A stretch of DNA of 64,000 nt. It comes from Sympetrum striolatum. Lineage: Eukaryota > Arthropoda > Insecta > Odonata > Libellulidae. This document shows, piece after piece, positions 51,801 to 61,496 of the stretch. The notes below the pieces were generated by a model, which was not told the origin of the DNA, did no database searches, and saw only the letters and a program-made list of their open reading frames with translations. Location of the stretch: NCBI GenBank assembly GCA_947579665.1, contig OX388349.1, positions 71,304,841-71,368,840 on the forward strand, written 5' to 3'. Positions within the stretch are counted from its first letter, which is position 1; each line of letters opens with the position of its first letter. Made by a program: the position numbers and the translations under genes.

Positions 51801-52640
51801 GCAATGAGAAAAAACAGTTTGCTCACGATTAATACGGGAAAGAGCTTCCATTTCATAACTAAGAAAGGTTTCCTTTTAAAGTTGAACCATCTCTGCCAAA
51901 ATTACGAACGGGAAACTAAAACATCTACTCACCCAGGGAATCAATTAATAGCAGTATCATGGCTATCTATGGATTATAAACATGGCACTCACCTGAAAAG
52001 AAATTAATAAAGAGAATTAGAGAAAATGTCAGAGTTAAAATGAAGAAAAAACAACAAAATTAAATGTAAGATTGTAATGATTTCATTAAAACTCAAAAGG
52101 AAGCAGAAAGCCAATTTCTGTTACATATTTTAAGCATGCATACTAGCAGCATGTAAATGATGGAAAAACAAGAGCACATTTTGAATGATTTGTATGTACA
52201 TTGACTTATTGACATTTGGAATTGATTTACAAACAATTGAAGACATAAATTCATGGAGATAGCTCAAATATACTTCCATGAAATAATAAATACATACCAA
52301 AGCAAACGTTTCGACTAGAGGTGGTAATTATAGCCTCACCTTCTAATGAGCTACATATTTACACTCAAACATGGATTGGCATCTAACAGTTACATAAATA
52401 GCGAAATTCGGGACTTCCTCAAATATACGCATATGCTCTATCAATAACTGTACTCGAATTAATGTCAATGGTTAATTTAACAACGCTGAAATGAGCATCT
52501 ATTATATAAAGATGCTTCTCCGGATTCATTCATGTATAGAGATAGATAGAGAGGACACAAATTCACAGGCTAAACTACAAGCGTCATTAACATGAAATTT
52601 TTACGACGTATTGGCCATTACGTGTACCCGCCAGAAAAAT
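45891..52640. other. Long non-coding stretch with two CpG-rich patches
   Basis: No gene recognised. GC-richer, CpG-containing patches lie at about 48000-48640 and 50800-51130. Both have open frames in several phases at once and thus no single coding frame. Near 49015 TTGATCTAAATCTAGATCAA is a short inverted repeat. At 50500-50545 a CTTTATT...GAGCGAATTTAAGTC string weakly resembles the LINE 3' ends at 35.47 kb but is not called. Confidence 0.5.
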
Positions 52641-53868
52641 TGCGAATTTGAACCTCAGTGTCATGGGTTCGATTCCAGAGGGCCCCAAAGTCCCGATTTT
52701 TCCCGTTTAAATACATTGCTTTGATTTTCGGGAATTAAAAAAATATACTTACCGGATAGGTAGAAAATCGAAACTCAGGGAGCCTATATATATGGTCATT
52801 ATCTATCGAAAACATAAATGAGTTTTACGGAAAATATCCTGGGTTCGATGCTAGGTCGAGGCAAAAATCGGCCGTTTAAAATGCATGGGGATAGTTTTTC
52901 ATTAATTTTTTTGATGCACTTATCGGTATGTAAGGAACTTTTCGCTCACCTAGAAGATATATATTAAGAATTTGTTTAAGAAAAAAAATTTCATGAGCCA
53001 GTTATATTCCTGGGTTCGATGCCAGAGCACATTAACATTTCTCTCATAAGGAATATAAGGGAAAAGTAAGTCGTCGTTTGAGGCAGTTGCAGCCAATATT
53101 TCTGCTTGAATTTTCGCATATGGTTAAAGAATGTGATCTTCTTTAGTGCTGCATAGAAAGTATTACCAGAAAGACCCGGGTTCGATGCCGGGCGGCAAAC
53201 ATGTCTCCCGTTTAAAATACATTGGGTTAGTATTTCATTATTTTTTGATGCACTTATCAAAATGATAGGAAGTTCGTGCTCGGCTGGAAGATGTATAAAA
53301 AGAATTGGTTATAGAAAAAAATTTTCATAAGCCCGTACAATTCCTTGGTTCGATGCCAGAGCACATTAAATTTTCTCTCATAAGGAATACATGGGAAAAG
53401 TAGGACGTCGTTTGAGGCAGTTGCACCCAATATTTCTGCTTGAAATTTCACACATAGTTAGAGGTGTTGATCTTCTGTTGTGCTGCAAATAAAATATTAC
53501 CAGAAAGACCCGGGTTCGAAGCCGGGCGGTAAATATATCCCCCATTTAAAATACATCGTAGAGGTTTCATTATTTATTTGGATGCACTTATCGAAATGAT
53601 AGGAGGTTCATGCTTAGATAGAAGATGTTTATTAAGACTTGGTTTAAGAAAAAAAAATAGATAAGACCATGCTGTTCCTGGGTTCGTTGCCCGAGCACAT
53701 TACAATTTCTCACATAAGGTATGTATATGAAAAGTAGGACATCATTTGAGGCAGTTGCAGTCAATATTTCTGCTTGAATTTTGACACATAGTTAGAGATG
53801 GTGATCTTCTGTAGTACTGCATAGTGAGTTCACCAGGAAGGCTTGGGTTCGATGCCAGACGATTAAAT
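52641..53868 (+). repeat. Tandem 334-bp dimeric array with a tRNA T-arm/B-box motif in every 167-bp half
   Basis: B-box-like motifs occur at 52665, 52841, 53012, 53178, 53346, 53512, 53680 and 53845 (spacings 176, 171, 166, 168, 166, 168, 165). Alternate motifs are 334, 334, 334, 334 and 333 bp apart, so two half-units (A and B) alternate. The order is B0-B1-A1-B2-A2-B3-A3 and then a partial unit. B units share CCCGTTTAAAATACATTGG and TTGATGCACTTATC (starting 52911, 53245 and, with one change, 53579). A units share CCAGAGCACATTA and TTGAGGCAGTTGCA. In B2 and B3 the motif sits in a perfect T-stem CCCGG/CCGGG. A and B share AACAT.TCTC.C after the motif, so both derive from one monomer. No coding potential, no normal D or anticodon arms. 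Confidence 0.9.
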
Positions 53869-54177
53869 TGCAGTGAATTTTAAGAATATTTTCAATGCTT
53901 TTTTTCTTTTGAAAACTGTCCCGATATGATGCCGATATGAAGGTGGTGTTGAAATGAAATTGGTGTTGTTGATCTGCTTGCAGTATGCAAGCTACATTTT
54001 ACTCGTACAGTATACAAATATCTTAACAGTATCTCAACGGTGTTTAATGTCAAGTCACCAATTTCCATGTAAATACACAAAACGAATAAAGCCTAATAAA
54101 TAAAAACTCTACGCGTAAATAAGAATAGAATTTTCAGTTTGAAGCAAAAAGTCTTATAAGTTAAATACATAATTTAT
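53869..54177. other. Non-coding DNA
   Basis: AT-rich spacer between the tandem array and the MITE relative; nothing recognised. Confidence 0.5.
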
Positions 54178-54395
54178 TAGAGGTTTAAATCTCCAATAGC
54201 CGTCTTTGTCGGCGTTCCGTACCTCCTTCGTCGGTATTCGGAGAAAACTCGTAGAAAGTTCAAATTACCGATCACTTAATAACTCCCATTTTATAAACGT
54301 TTCAATAGTAATGCTACCTTCATCAGGGGTATAAAAATACGGCCATTGTATATTTGAACCTTTAATTCATTATCAGCTGAATTCCAAATTTTCTC
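54178..54395. mobile_element. Relative of the 21.99-kb MITE
   Basis: 54178-54248 (TAGAGGTTTAAATCTCCAAT, then CGTCTTTGTCGGCGTTCC) matches the left arm of the palindromic MITE. 54355-54395 (AACCTTTAATTCATTATCAGCTGA) matches that copy's right end and about 30 bp beyond. The middle differs and is not palindromic; it contains CATCAGGGGTATAAAAATAC. Either this is a longer family member from which the palindromic form arose, or two elements are joined. Confidence 0.6.
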
Positions 54396-56878
54396 TCCTC
54401 AAATACATCAGTTGACCATGTTTTCAAACGCCTAGATACAATGTATCCTCGGAGATGACGAAGCTGGAGATTGAGACATAAGCATGCATCCGAAGGGAGT
54501 GGAAAAAAGGGTTGAGAAGCTGCTCCCTCCAAAACAGAAGATGGGAAAGAGTAGAGAATTACAGGATAAGAGCGGAAGGAGGCGATCGTATAACCCATCA
54601 TCTCTCTACGGCCTTGAATAATTTCCGGTCTTCTAGAGGATCAACTCCAGAGAACCTTCAATCTTCATCCGTCGATCCGATGGTTATCCGATAAGAGAGG
54701 AAAATAGCGCAGAGCTGAAGATGTTATGATGGGATATAAAGAGAAACAGGGAAGGAAAAACAGAGACTAATAAAACAGATCGCACGGGAAAATTACAAAA
54801 CTTCGATTCATCATACCGCGACTGCTTACACTGATTATTAGGATATAAATGTTTATCCAAACTATTGATAAATATCAATCTGCCAAGAGAGCAGTATTAT
54901 CGATCCAAAATACAATCAATATAATGTGGTATAATGCAAATTGCATCTTTTTTAAAATTCCGGGGTTATGAAAATCTTAAATGGAATGGAAGCATGAAAT
55001 AATATTTATTTTTCAAATCCTCAATGAGCAAAACATCTATCTAGATTTTTCTCATACTTCTCCAAAACACTGACACAAGAGTTGAAAATGTTTCCTAGAA
55101 AGATCCTATCACCGAGAGAGGTACTCTTTTCCTAGATTTTCATACGTAATAAGCAGATGTTTTCCTATAAGATATGATTGCAAAGTAGTTCAAGGAAATT
55201 TATGAATTGTTATAGGGAAAAATACACATTATCCACGGTCCTATTCAGCAGAGGTAAAAAATTCGGAAGGATCCTTTAAAAATAACTCTTCAAATACCCA
55301 AGGGTAAATATTTGAAAATGTAAAAGACCATCTATGTTTCGTTTTCCTTCTTTGCCCAAGGCAATTTCTGTAGAACATTGAACTAATATTTATAAAGCAA
55401 CTAAAATCAACTTTTATGTTATATGTGAAAATAAGGGAATGTTCCAAATTTTTCAGAATATCTCCTTAGTCTTCTGTGTTTCAGCACCTCTTTTCCAACC
55501 ATAGCATTGTTAATTTTAACTTTTCACCAATTTGCGTTGATATTTATTCGAAACTTTGGATACTTAACAATAAATTACAGATAAAACATTTTCAAGAACG
55601 TGTAAATTGAAAACAAATATCAAACACAAAACGTCCTCAGATAAGATTAAAAAGCAAACGAACGTCGATTTACACTATCATCACAATAATTTCAAAAATA
55701 TCAATTAAGCATCAAAAAACCATAAAAATATGATGATGGATGATGATGATCGAAGATGGATTTGGTACCACCACATTTGCATATGCCAAAATTCCGTTGC
55801 ATTCACGAAATTAGCATCAGAAAGAGTACAAAACGCAAAGAATTTGAATATTACGGCGATTTCTCGTAAGGAAACACCGAATTAACTTCCTTTGAAAGGG
55901 CCATCCGACCGCTGCAGGCACTGCGGTCTCTTGAAGATGCGCTACAAAATACAGAAACAAAAGAGCAAAGGAGCCCTACTCTGGAGCAAGATATCAAAGG
56001 ACGTCTCCTAAGATAGAAATACCTAACCATCCTTTGTATAACATGAGACCATAATTAAACGAGGGCGCGAACTCCGAGGATTATTCAAGACGGTTAATGC
56101 AAAACGGTCATGTTCACGTTACAAGAAAAAGAAACTAAGACAAATTTCCACACTGTTAAGGATACGTGACCTTAATATTTCAAGCTGAAAATTACAGGAA
56201 ATCCAAAGGAACATAAGTACAAGAAAAAGTTTTAATTATACGAATGAAAAGGGATATGCTTTTCCAGAGGAAATAAATAAAATTCATGAATGAAAAGTTA
56301 TATAGGTCTATATTAACCCTTAGGATCATGGTAAATGTCAGTTCTGGACTATGCGAAGATGCTCATAAAAAAATATATATTCGTAGGATACTGAGTTCAA
56401 ATAAATATTCCAGCTGTAGGGAATAAAATAGGTAACCGTTTGTTATAAAAAGTATTAATTAAATAAATGTGCCAAGAAAATACTACTGTAGACGAAAACA
56501 GATGGCTCGTAAAAATAAAAAAGCGGTGTATGATATAATTTTTCTAGGTCTTTTTACGTTAAAATCTTAAGTAACATTAATGCCCCAAATCACACTCTAC
56601 TTAAAATTAACTAATTAAAAAATCAGAAGCTTGAAAATAATATCAAATAAAACAAATTTAAAGAGATAAATAATAAATATTGTGTAAAATTACGGTAATT
56701 ATTAACATTACGTAAAGATAAAAAACAAAGTTTTGTTTTCATCCGTACAGGATTATTTGATGACCTATCGAAAAATTCTCGAAATGACCAAATCACACAG
56801 AACCTAGTTTATACGATTTTTAACTACTAGATTCACACGAAGATTTTCATTTTTGAAAATTCATCACATAATAGTATA
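54396..56878. other. Non-coding DNA
   Basis: No gene recognised. A TGATGATG-type microsatellite lies at about 55730-55750. Confidence 0.5.
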
Positions 56879-57052
56879 CAGTAAAACCTCGATGTAACGT
56901 TTTTTGCCAGACCAAGGGAAATCGACTGTAGATGCGGAAAAACGTAGGATTCGGGAAACAAAGGGTGTAGTCGCTATAGTTGGGACCTCAAAATTTTAAC
57001 CTAAGAGCCGGGAAAACGTTATAAACGAAACCTTTAGATCGGGATTTCACTG
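56879..57052. mobile_element. pogo/Tigger-like MITE, 174 bp
   Basis: The left end CAGTAAAACCTCGATGTAAC and the reverse complement of the right end, CAGTGAAATCCCGATCTAAA, agree at most positions, with AACGTTTT-type similarity continuing inward (AACGTTTTTTGCC and AACGTTTTCCCGG). CAGT-beginning ends are usual for pogo/Tigger-type IS630-Tc1-mariner elements. TA precedes the left end; the right flank is CA, so one copy of the expected TA duplication would have mutated. No transposase is encoded. Confidence 0.68.
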
Positions 57053-59657
57053 CATTTAACAAACTCCATAAGACTACGAACAAGTAGATTCAGATAGAAA
57101 CCAAAATATTCAAAGCACCATAACGGTCACGCTGCTACGACTGATGCTGTTATCGAGGAAAAAGTAAAGGGCACAGCGTCAGACACAGAGATTAGGGTAA
57201 ACATATTAATTCCAGAATTCAGACCTCTAGCAACACACGCTCGATTATGCGTTTACGGCGAGTGGACGGGGGAGGGAGATTTTGCTTTGAACAACTTCAA
57301 GGGGTAACATCGATATTCGAGCGAACCAAGGGCATCTTCCTTTAAAAAGCATCCCCGGATGAATATGCATTCGGATGGCAAAGGGAACGCTCTCGGGGTG
57401 ACGTGCACACAATTCAATGGCCGAAAATCGAATTTCTGAGAAGGGAACGCTCCCATGGATACAGCAATGCGATGGACCAAAATCCTATGCTAAGATTACA
57501 TTTCCCCGATGAATGGGGAATCAATCCGACAGAAGAGAATGCAATGAGAGACCCAATGAGACGTACTTGTGTTGGTGCACATGTGATATCCCCGAAAACG
57601 ACCAGCCTAGACATGCTTCTAAAGGATCGAAAAATCACCAAATGAGAGTCAGAGTCAGACAAACGGATATTTTTCCATAGAATTTTTACGTCCAATCCCC
57701 TTTTGCAGTCCATTTTACACAACATATTATTGTTGAAATAAATAAAAGTTGAATTACATTCGAATTTTTGTGAATTATTTTTAGTAATTTCAACCATAAT
57801 GCAGTTTCACCTTGCAACCAAAAAATTCAGTTCAACTCAAATGTTATGTTTAGCACTGAAGCACCTTTATAACGCAGAACTTCCTCCGGGAAACTCAGCA
57901 CAAAACCCGAGTTTCATTCGTAATGATGCAATTACGAGGAAGCAACGGCTACTGACAATTACCTCCTTTTGAAGCAGTTGTTACATTCGTTACAAGTGTT
58001 CTCCACTCACGTTTAATAGGGAATGGCACTCAAAACTCGACAAGTGAACCATTAACATAATCTTGTAAATTTCATTACATAACGTGAATGAATGAATAAT
58101 TCGTTTGCACTACCGATGCAAATCAACTAGTTATGCACTAATCGATGTGTTAATAGCAATCGGGAGAAATGAGGGTTCAATTTAATAGGAAAGGTATTGA
58201 TACAAAAGAGCAATAGAAATCGAGGAAGTTGCAAGGATATAAGAGGCGAATTTTTTAAGCAGATGATAAGAGATCTTCCTCAAATAAAAAAATACCAAAT
58301 GGACAGATGCGATAAAAGCAGTATTGTTTAAAGCCCAAAAGTTTAAATAAAAAAAATTAAATTTACAATAGATTTACAATTACAATGTACATATTGAAAT
58401 AAATTTTTGACTGAGGGACCAAGTCAGCAATTTCGTTCCGAGGAATGGGATGTTTCACTAGATACAGACACAAATTCGAGTTATCCAAACACTCATAATT
58501 GGAGGTAATATAAAATATTCATAACATTTAATGCGATAAAATCATTAACACAAAGTCGGCATGAAACATTATCAATGCCTCCTTCTTTTCCTTAAGGAAA
58601 AATTATCAACATTAATTTCAACCAAATACTACGAAATTCAGAGTAGTTGCCATGACTTCTTTGCCAGACGCCTGTGACGGAATTAAAAACAGAATTTTTA
58701 ACAGATTTTTAATAATTGGCCGATTTCCAGAAATTTTTTCTCGTCATTAAGATCAAAAAAATAACTTTCGAAACCACTTGGATTTAGGGAATCAACATTC
58801 TGAAAAACGTACCTTCATGTGTTTAATTCCCTTAAGAATGTAAGCCTAATTAAGTGAATTTGGCACCAATTTGTAGGAAATAGAAGGAATTCCAGCCGCC
58901 GGGGACTCGTAATCCCCGGTCTTTCTCCAGGTATTCTTTCGAGCAAATTCCGCAGAATCGGAGAGCTTAGGAAAATCGATTTGAGTTGAAAAAGAGTAGT
59001 GTCGGAATGGAGAAGAGAAATGAGAACGGCAAGAGATGAAAGAAGATGGAAATTCAAAGCGAGGGAAAGGCAAATATTAAAGAGAGAAACTAAAATATTG
59101 AGAAAATGTATTCAAAGTCGAAAATCGGAGTCCCTTCCACAATAAAAATTTAAGGTAATACAATAGATCTGCATACTGAGGTATATTAAACAAATTGTAT
59201 GGCATAAACATTGGCAGGATATAGAACAAATTCAAAATAAAGGGCAACTACTTTTACAGAAGATAACCGGAACTATGATTCTCTGCTACTTCGACCGGTC
59301 CGATAATGAGCGTAAATATGAGGAAATCATCAACTCAAGAAAATCATTTGTAAAAGACAGAGATTAAGACGGATATGATAAAGTTATATCTTAGTGAATC
59401 TAAGTCTTCGATGCCTCTAAAAGAACCCATACCTCACGAAAGTAAAAGGTCACGCGGATGTTTCCAAGACTAAACGAACAATTTTAATTCTCCTTTTAAG
59501 GATTTATCCCCTTGTAGATTTCGTAGTAGCTAAAAATGCAAATAGAAGTATCAGACAAAGGAAGTATACTTCCTTACCACAACATATGAGAGATAAAATA
59601 TATTTCGTAAGAAGTGACTATAATAATTCGTAACAATTTTTAAATTAGAAAAACATA
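57053..59657. other. Non-coding DNA
   Basis: A GC-richer patch at about 57230-57650 holds frames on both strands without family motifs. The rest is AT-rich with no repeat recognised. Confidence 0.5.
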
Positions 59658-59717
59658 ATGAAAAATAACAAATTTTTACTTTTTCCACAGAAAGAATACA
59701 AATTTGTTATTTTTCAT
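59658..59717. repeat. Perfect 18-bp-stem hairpin
   Basis: ATGAAAAATAACAAATTT (59658-59675) and its exact reverse complement (59700-59717) flank a 24-nt loop. It may be a tiny MITE or a foldback sequence; no target duplication was identified. Confidence 0.7.
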
Positions 59718-61080
59718 CATGAAGTATTTCCACAAGATATCGCCTGAGACTGTTAATTTTATTCATAGAAAAACATATTTACAACGAAGACAAACTATTA
59801 GGTAAAAACGTTAAAGTAAAATGCACTGAAAATATAAAAATCAACAAATAGATACACGAATTCTTACTAATACGCATTCCTTAAGGCCCTTTTTAAGGCT
59901 GTGTTCATGTCCAAAATTACAAGAGAAGTTTATAACTACATTTACGAATCAATGTCCTATTACATGTGTGAGATAGTGAGTGATTCCTCGGAAAAAATCT
60001 CCTAACCCATAAGAAAATTCGGAAACTAAAGTAAAGTTTCCATTTCGATTACTATGAAGTAGTAAATTTCCCATTTATAGTTGAAAAAATCATGCTCCCC
60101 AACCACGGAAATATGAATTTCTACGAGCAATGCTTAATAATCGGCTTCCATCTTGGAAACGTTTTTGTTGAGCGCTGGAAAAAGTGTTATTCATGAGATC
60201 ATAGAGCAGTTTTTTGTTTCATAGACATCGCCATGGCTAATGAAGGAAATAAATTAAAACTAACTCTCTCCTCATCTTGTCTAGAACGCGTCATTCATGA
60301 CTCAAAGCTATAGCAGCTAGACAGCAGACAGTTGATTCAAATGACTTCACAGACATTCGCATTTGTAGGATAATTTCTACTTCTATTTCTACATAAAAAA
60401 TAAAAAGAACGTGCACATGAACGTTGAACAGCAAACTGAAACTAATGCTATTTCTTCGTGATTCTGAAAAAAAATTCTCAACCCTTCGAGAAGATCAAAG
60501 AGAAAAACATCGCCTTTTCAATCGAGACCTTAGAATTCCTTGCTGAGGTAAAACTTTCGACAAAGAGAGAGGAATGGCGGAAAGCGTAGGAAACAAATAT
60601 CGTAGAAGTTTCCATATGTTGCTTCTTTAGTCTTCCTTGGAGTGGGGAGCGGGAGAAGTTGTACGGAGAGATGGCAAAAAGAAGGGAAGTGAGCGCGTTA
60701 ATTAGTAGCCCAAGAGCAGCAGAATAAGGGCATTACGCACTCCATACACGGGCTCGTGGGCAAGATTGCGGGTTCCGTTGAGGTGTGGGCTGCGCGGGGA
60801 AGAGTTCGTTTGGAGTGGAGAAAGAAATGAGAGAGGAAAGAGAGAAAGATAAATAAAGGAGAGCGAGAATCGGAAAAAAGAGATGTTTCCTGAGGGAAAG
60901 ACCGAAATAGCGTACTTTTAAAGGTTCTTTTTTGGGGGAAACTGATATTTTATACCGATGTAGAGATACAGCCGCAAGGGAGTCAACACGATATCAAAGG
61001 ACTTAATCTCTGTTCTAACCCCTCTAAGAATCTATGATCAGAAAGATGAGAATATGGATAGATGCGGAAATAATGAATTC
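59718..61080. other. Non-coding DNA with a purine-rich tract
   Basis: About 60790-60910 is very rich in G and A (GAGAGGAAAGAGAGAAAG type). No gene or repeat recognised otherwise. Confidence 0.5.
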
Positions 61081-61120
61081 TTGTCTTTATTAGGAAATAT
61101 TGAAACTAGACAGTCTCTAC
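61081..61120 (-). mobile_element. Short LINE 3'-end remnant
   Basis: TTGTCTTTATTAGGAAATATTGAAACT then AGACAGTCTC corresponds to the 3' terminus of the LINE at 35471 (CTTTATT, ATTGAGACT, AGTCTC). The hairpin arms GAAACT/AGTCTC (61102-61107 and 61112-61117) keep five of six pairs. Similarity ends soon after. Confidence 0.45.
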
Positions 61121-61390
61121 TTTTCTCTGGTGCAATTCCATAAGATACTCAAGAATACTACAAAAGCATATACAGAAAATATAACGAGAAAAGGTACGAA
61201 CGAAATACATTCATTTGATAAGAGAAAAAATGAAAAAGATGAAATATTGTTATATTAGAGGTATAATTGAAAAATAAACAGTAAAGCAAACAGGTAACGA
61301 CGAATAATTGAAATAGATGAAATTAACTGCAATGAAATTAGATATCATGAGAAAGTAACAGACCTGAATTCAATCGGATTTTAAATAGCA

Positions 61391-61404
61391 GCATAAACTT
61401 ATAT
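61391..61404 (+). repeat. 14-bp direct repeat, left
   Basis: GCATAAACTTATAT, repeated exactly at 61483-61496 and flanking the hairpin element between them; it looks like a target-site duplication. Confidence 0.65.
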
Positions 61405-61482
61405 AATCAATATGTCCTAGCTGTACTTCGTGGAACGACATCTTAAGTTGAAAGAAATTACTGAGTTTTTTCTTTCAACTTA
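61405..61482 (-). mobile_element. Hairpin element, copy 3, between 14-bp direct repeats
   Basis: The perfect 14-bp stem TAAGTTGAAAGAAA (61444-61457) and TTTCTTTCAACTTA (61469-61482) lies beside TACTTCGTGGAACGACATC (61424-61442), a diverged form of the block found next to the hairpins at 0.6 and 27.2 kb. On the minus strand CTAG (61420-61417) follows the stem after 23 nt. Here the whole 78-bp segment is bracketed by perfect 14-bp direct repeats, unlike the A/T insertion expected of a Helitron. The family may therefore move by another route. Confidence 0.55.
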
Positions 61483-61496
61483 GCATAAACTTATAT
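61483..61496 (+). repeat. 14-bp direct repeat, right
   Basis: GCATAAACTTATAT, identical to 61391-61404. Confidence 0.65.

Noticed and set aside
52641..53868. Interpreting the tandem array as a tRNA gene cluster or a CRISPR-like array.
   Set aside because: Units have no D or anticodon arm of normal form and no unique spacers; the genome is eukaryotic and the whole 334-bp unit repeats.
54281..54335. Hammerhead-ribozyme-like core on the minus strand (CTGATGA, short stem, GAAAC).
   Set aside because: The segment upstream of CTGATGA pairs with the segment after GAAAC (TTTTATA/TATAAAA). In a hammerhead these strands belong to different helices, and no cleavage triplet or third helix is in place.
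55730..55750. TGATGATG repeat as a possible second LINE tail.
   Set aside because: No LINE sequence or 3' palindrome precedes it on either strand; a plain microsatellite explains it.
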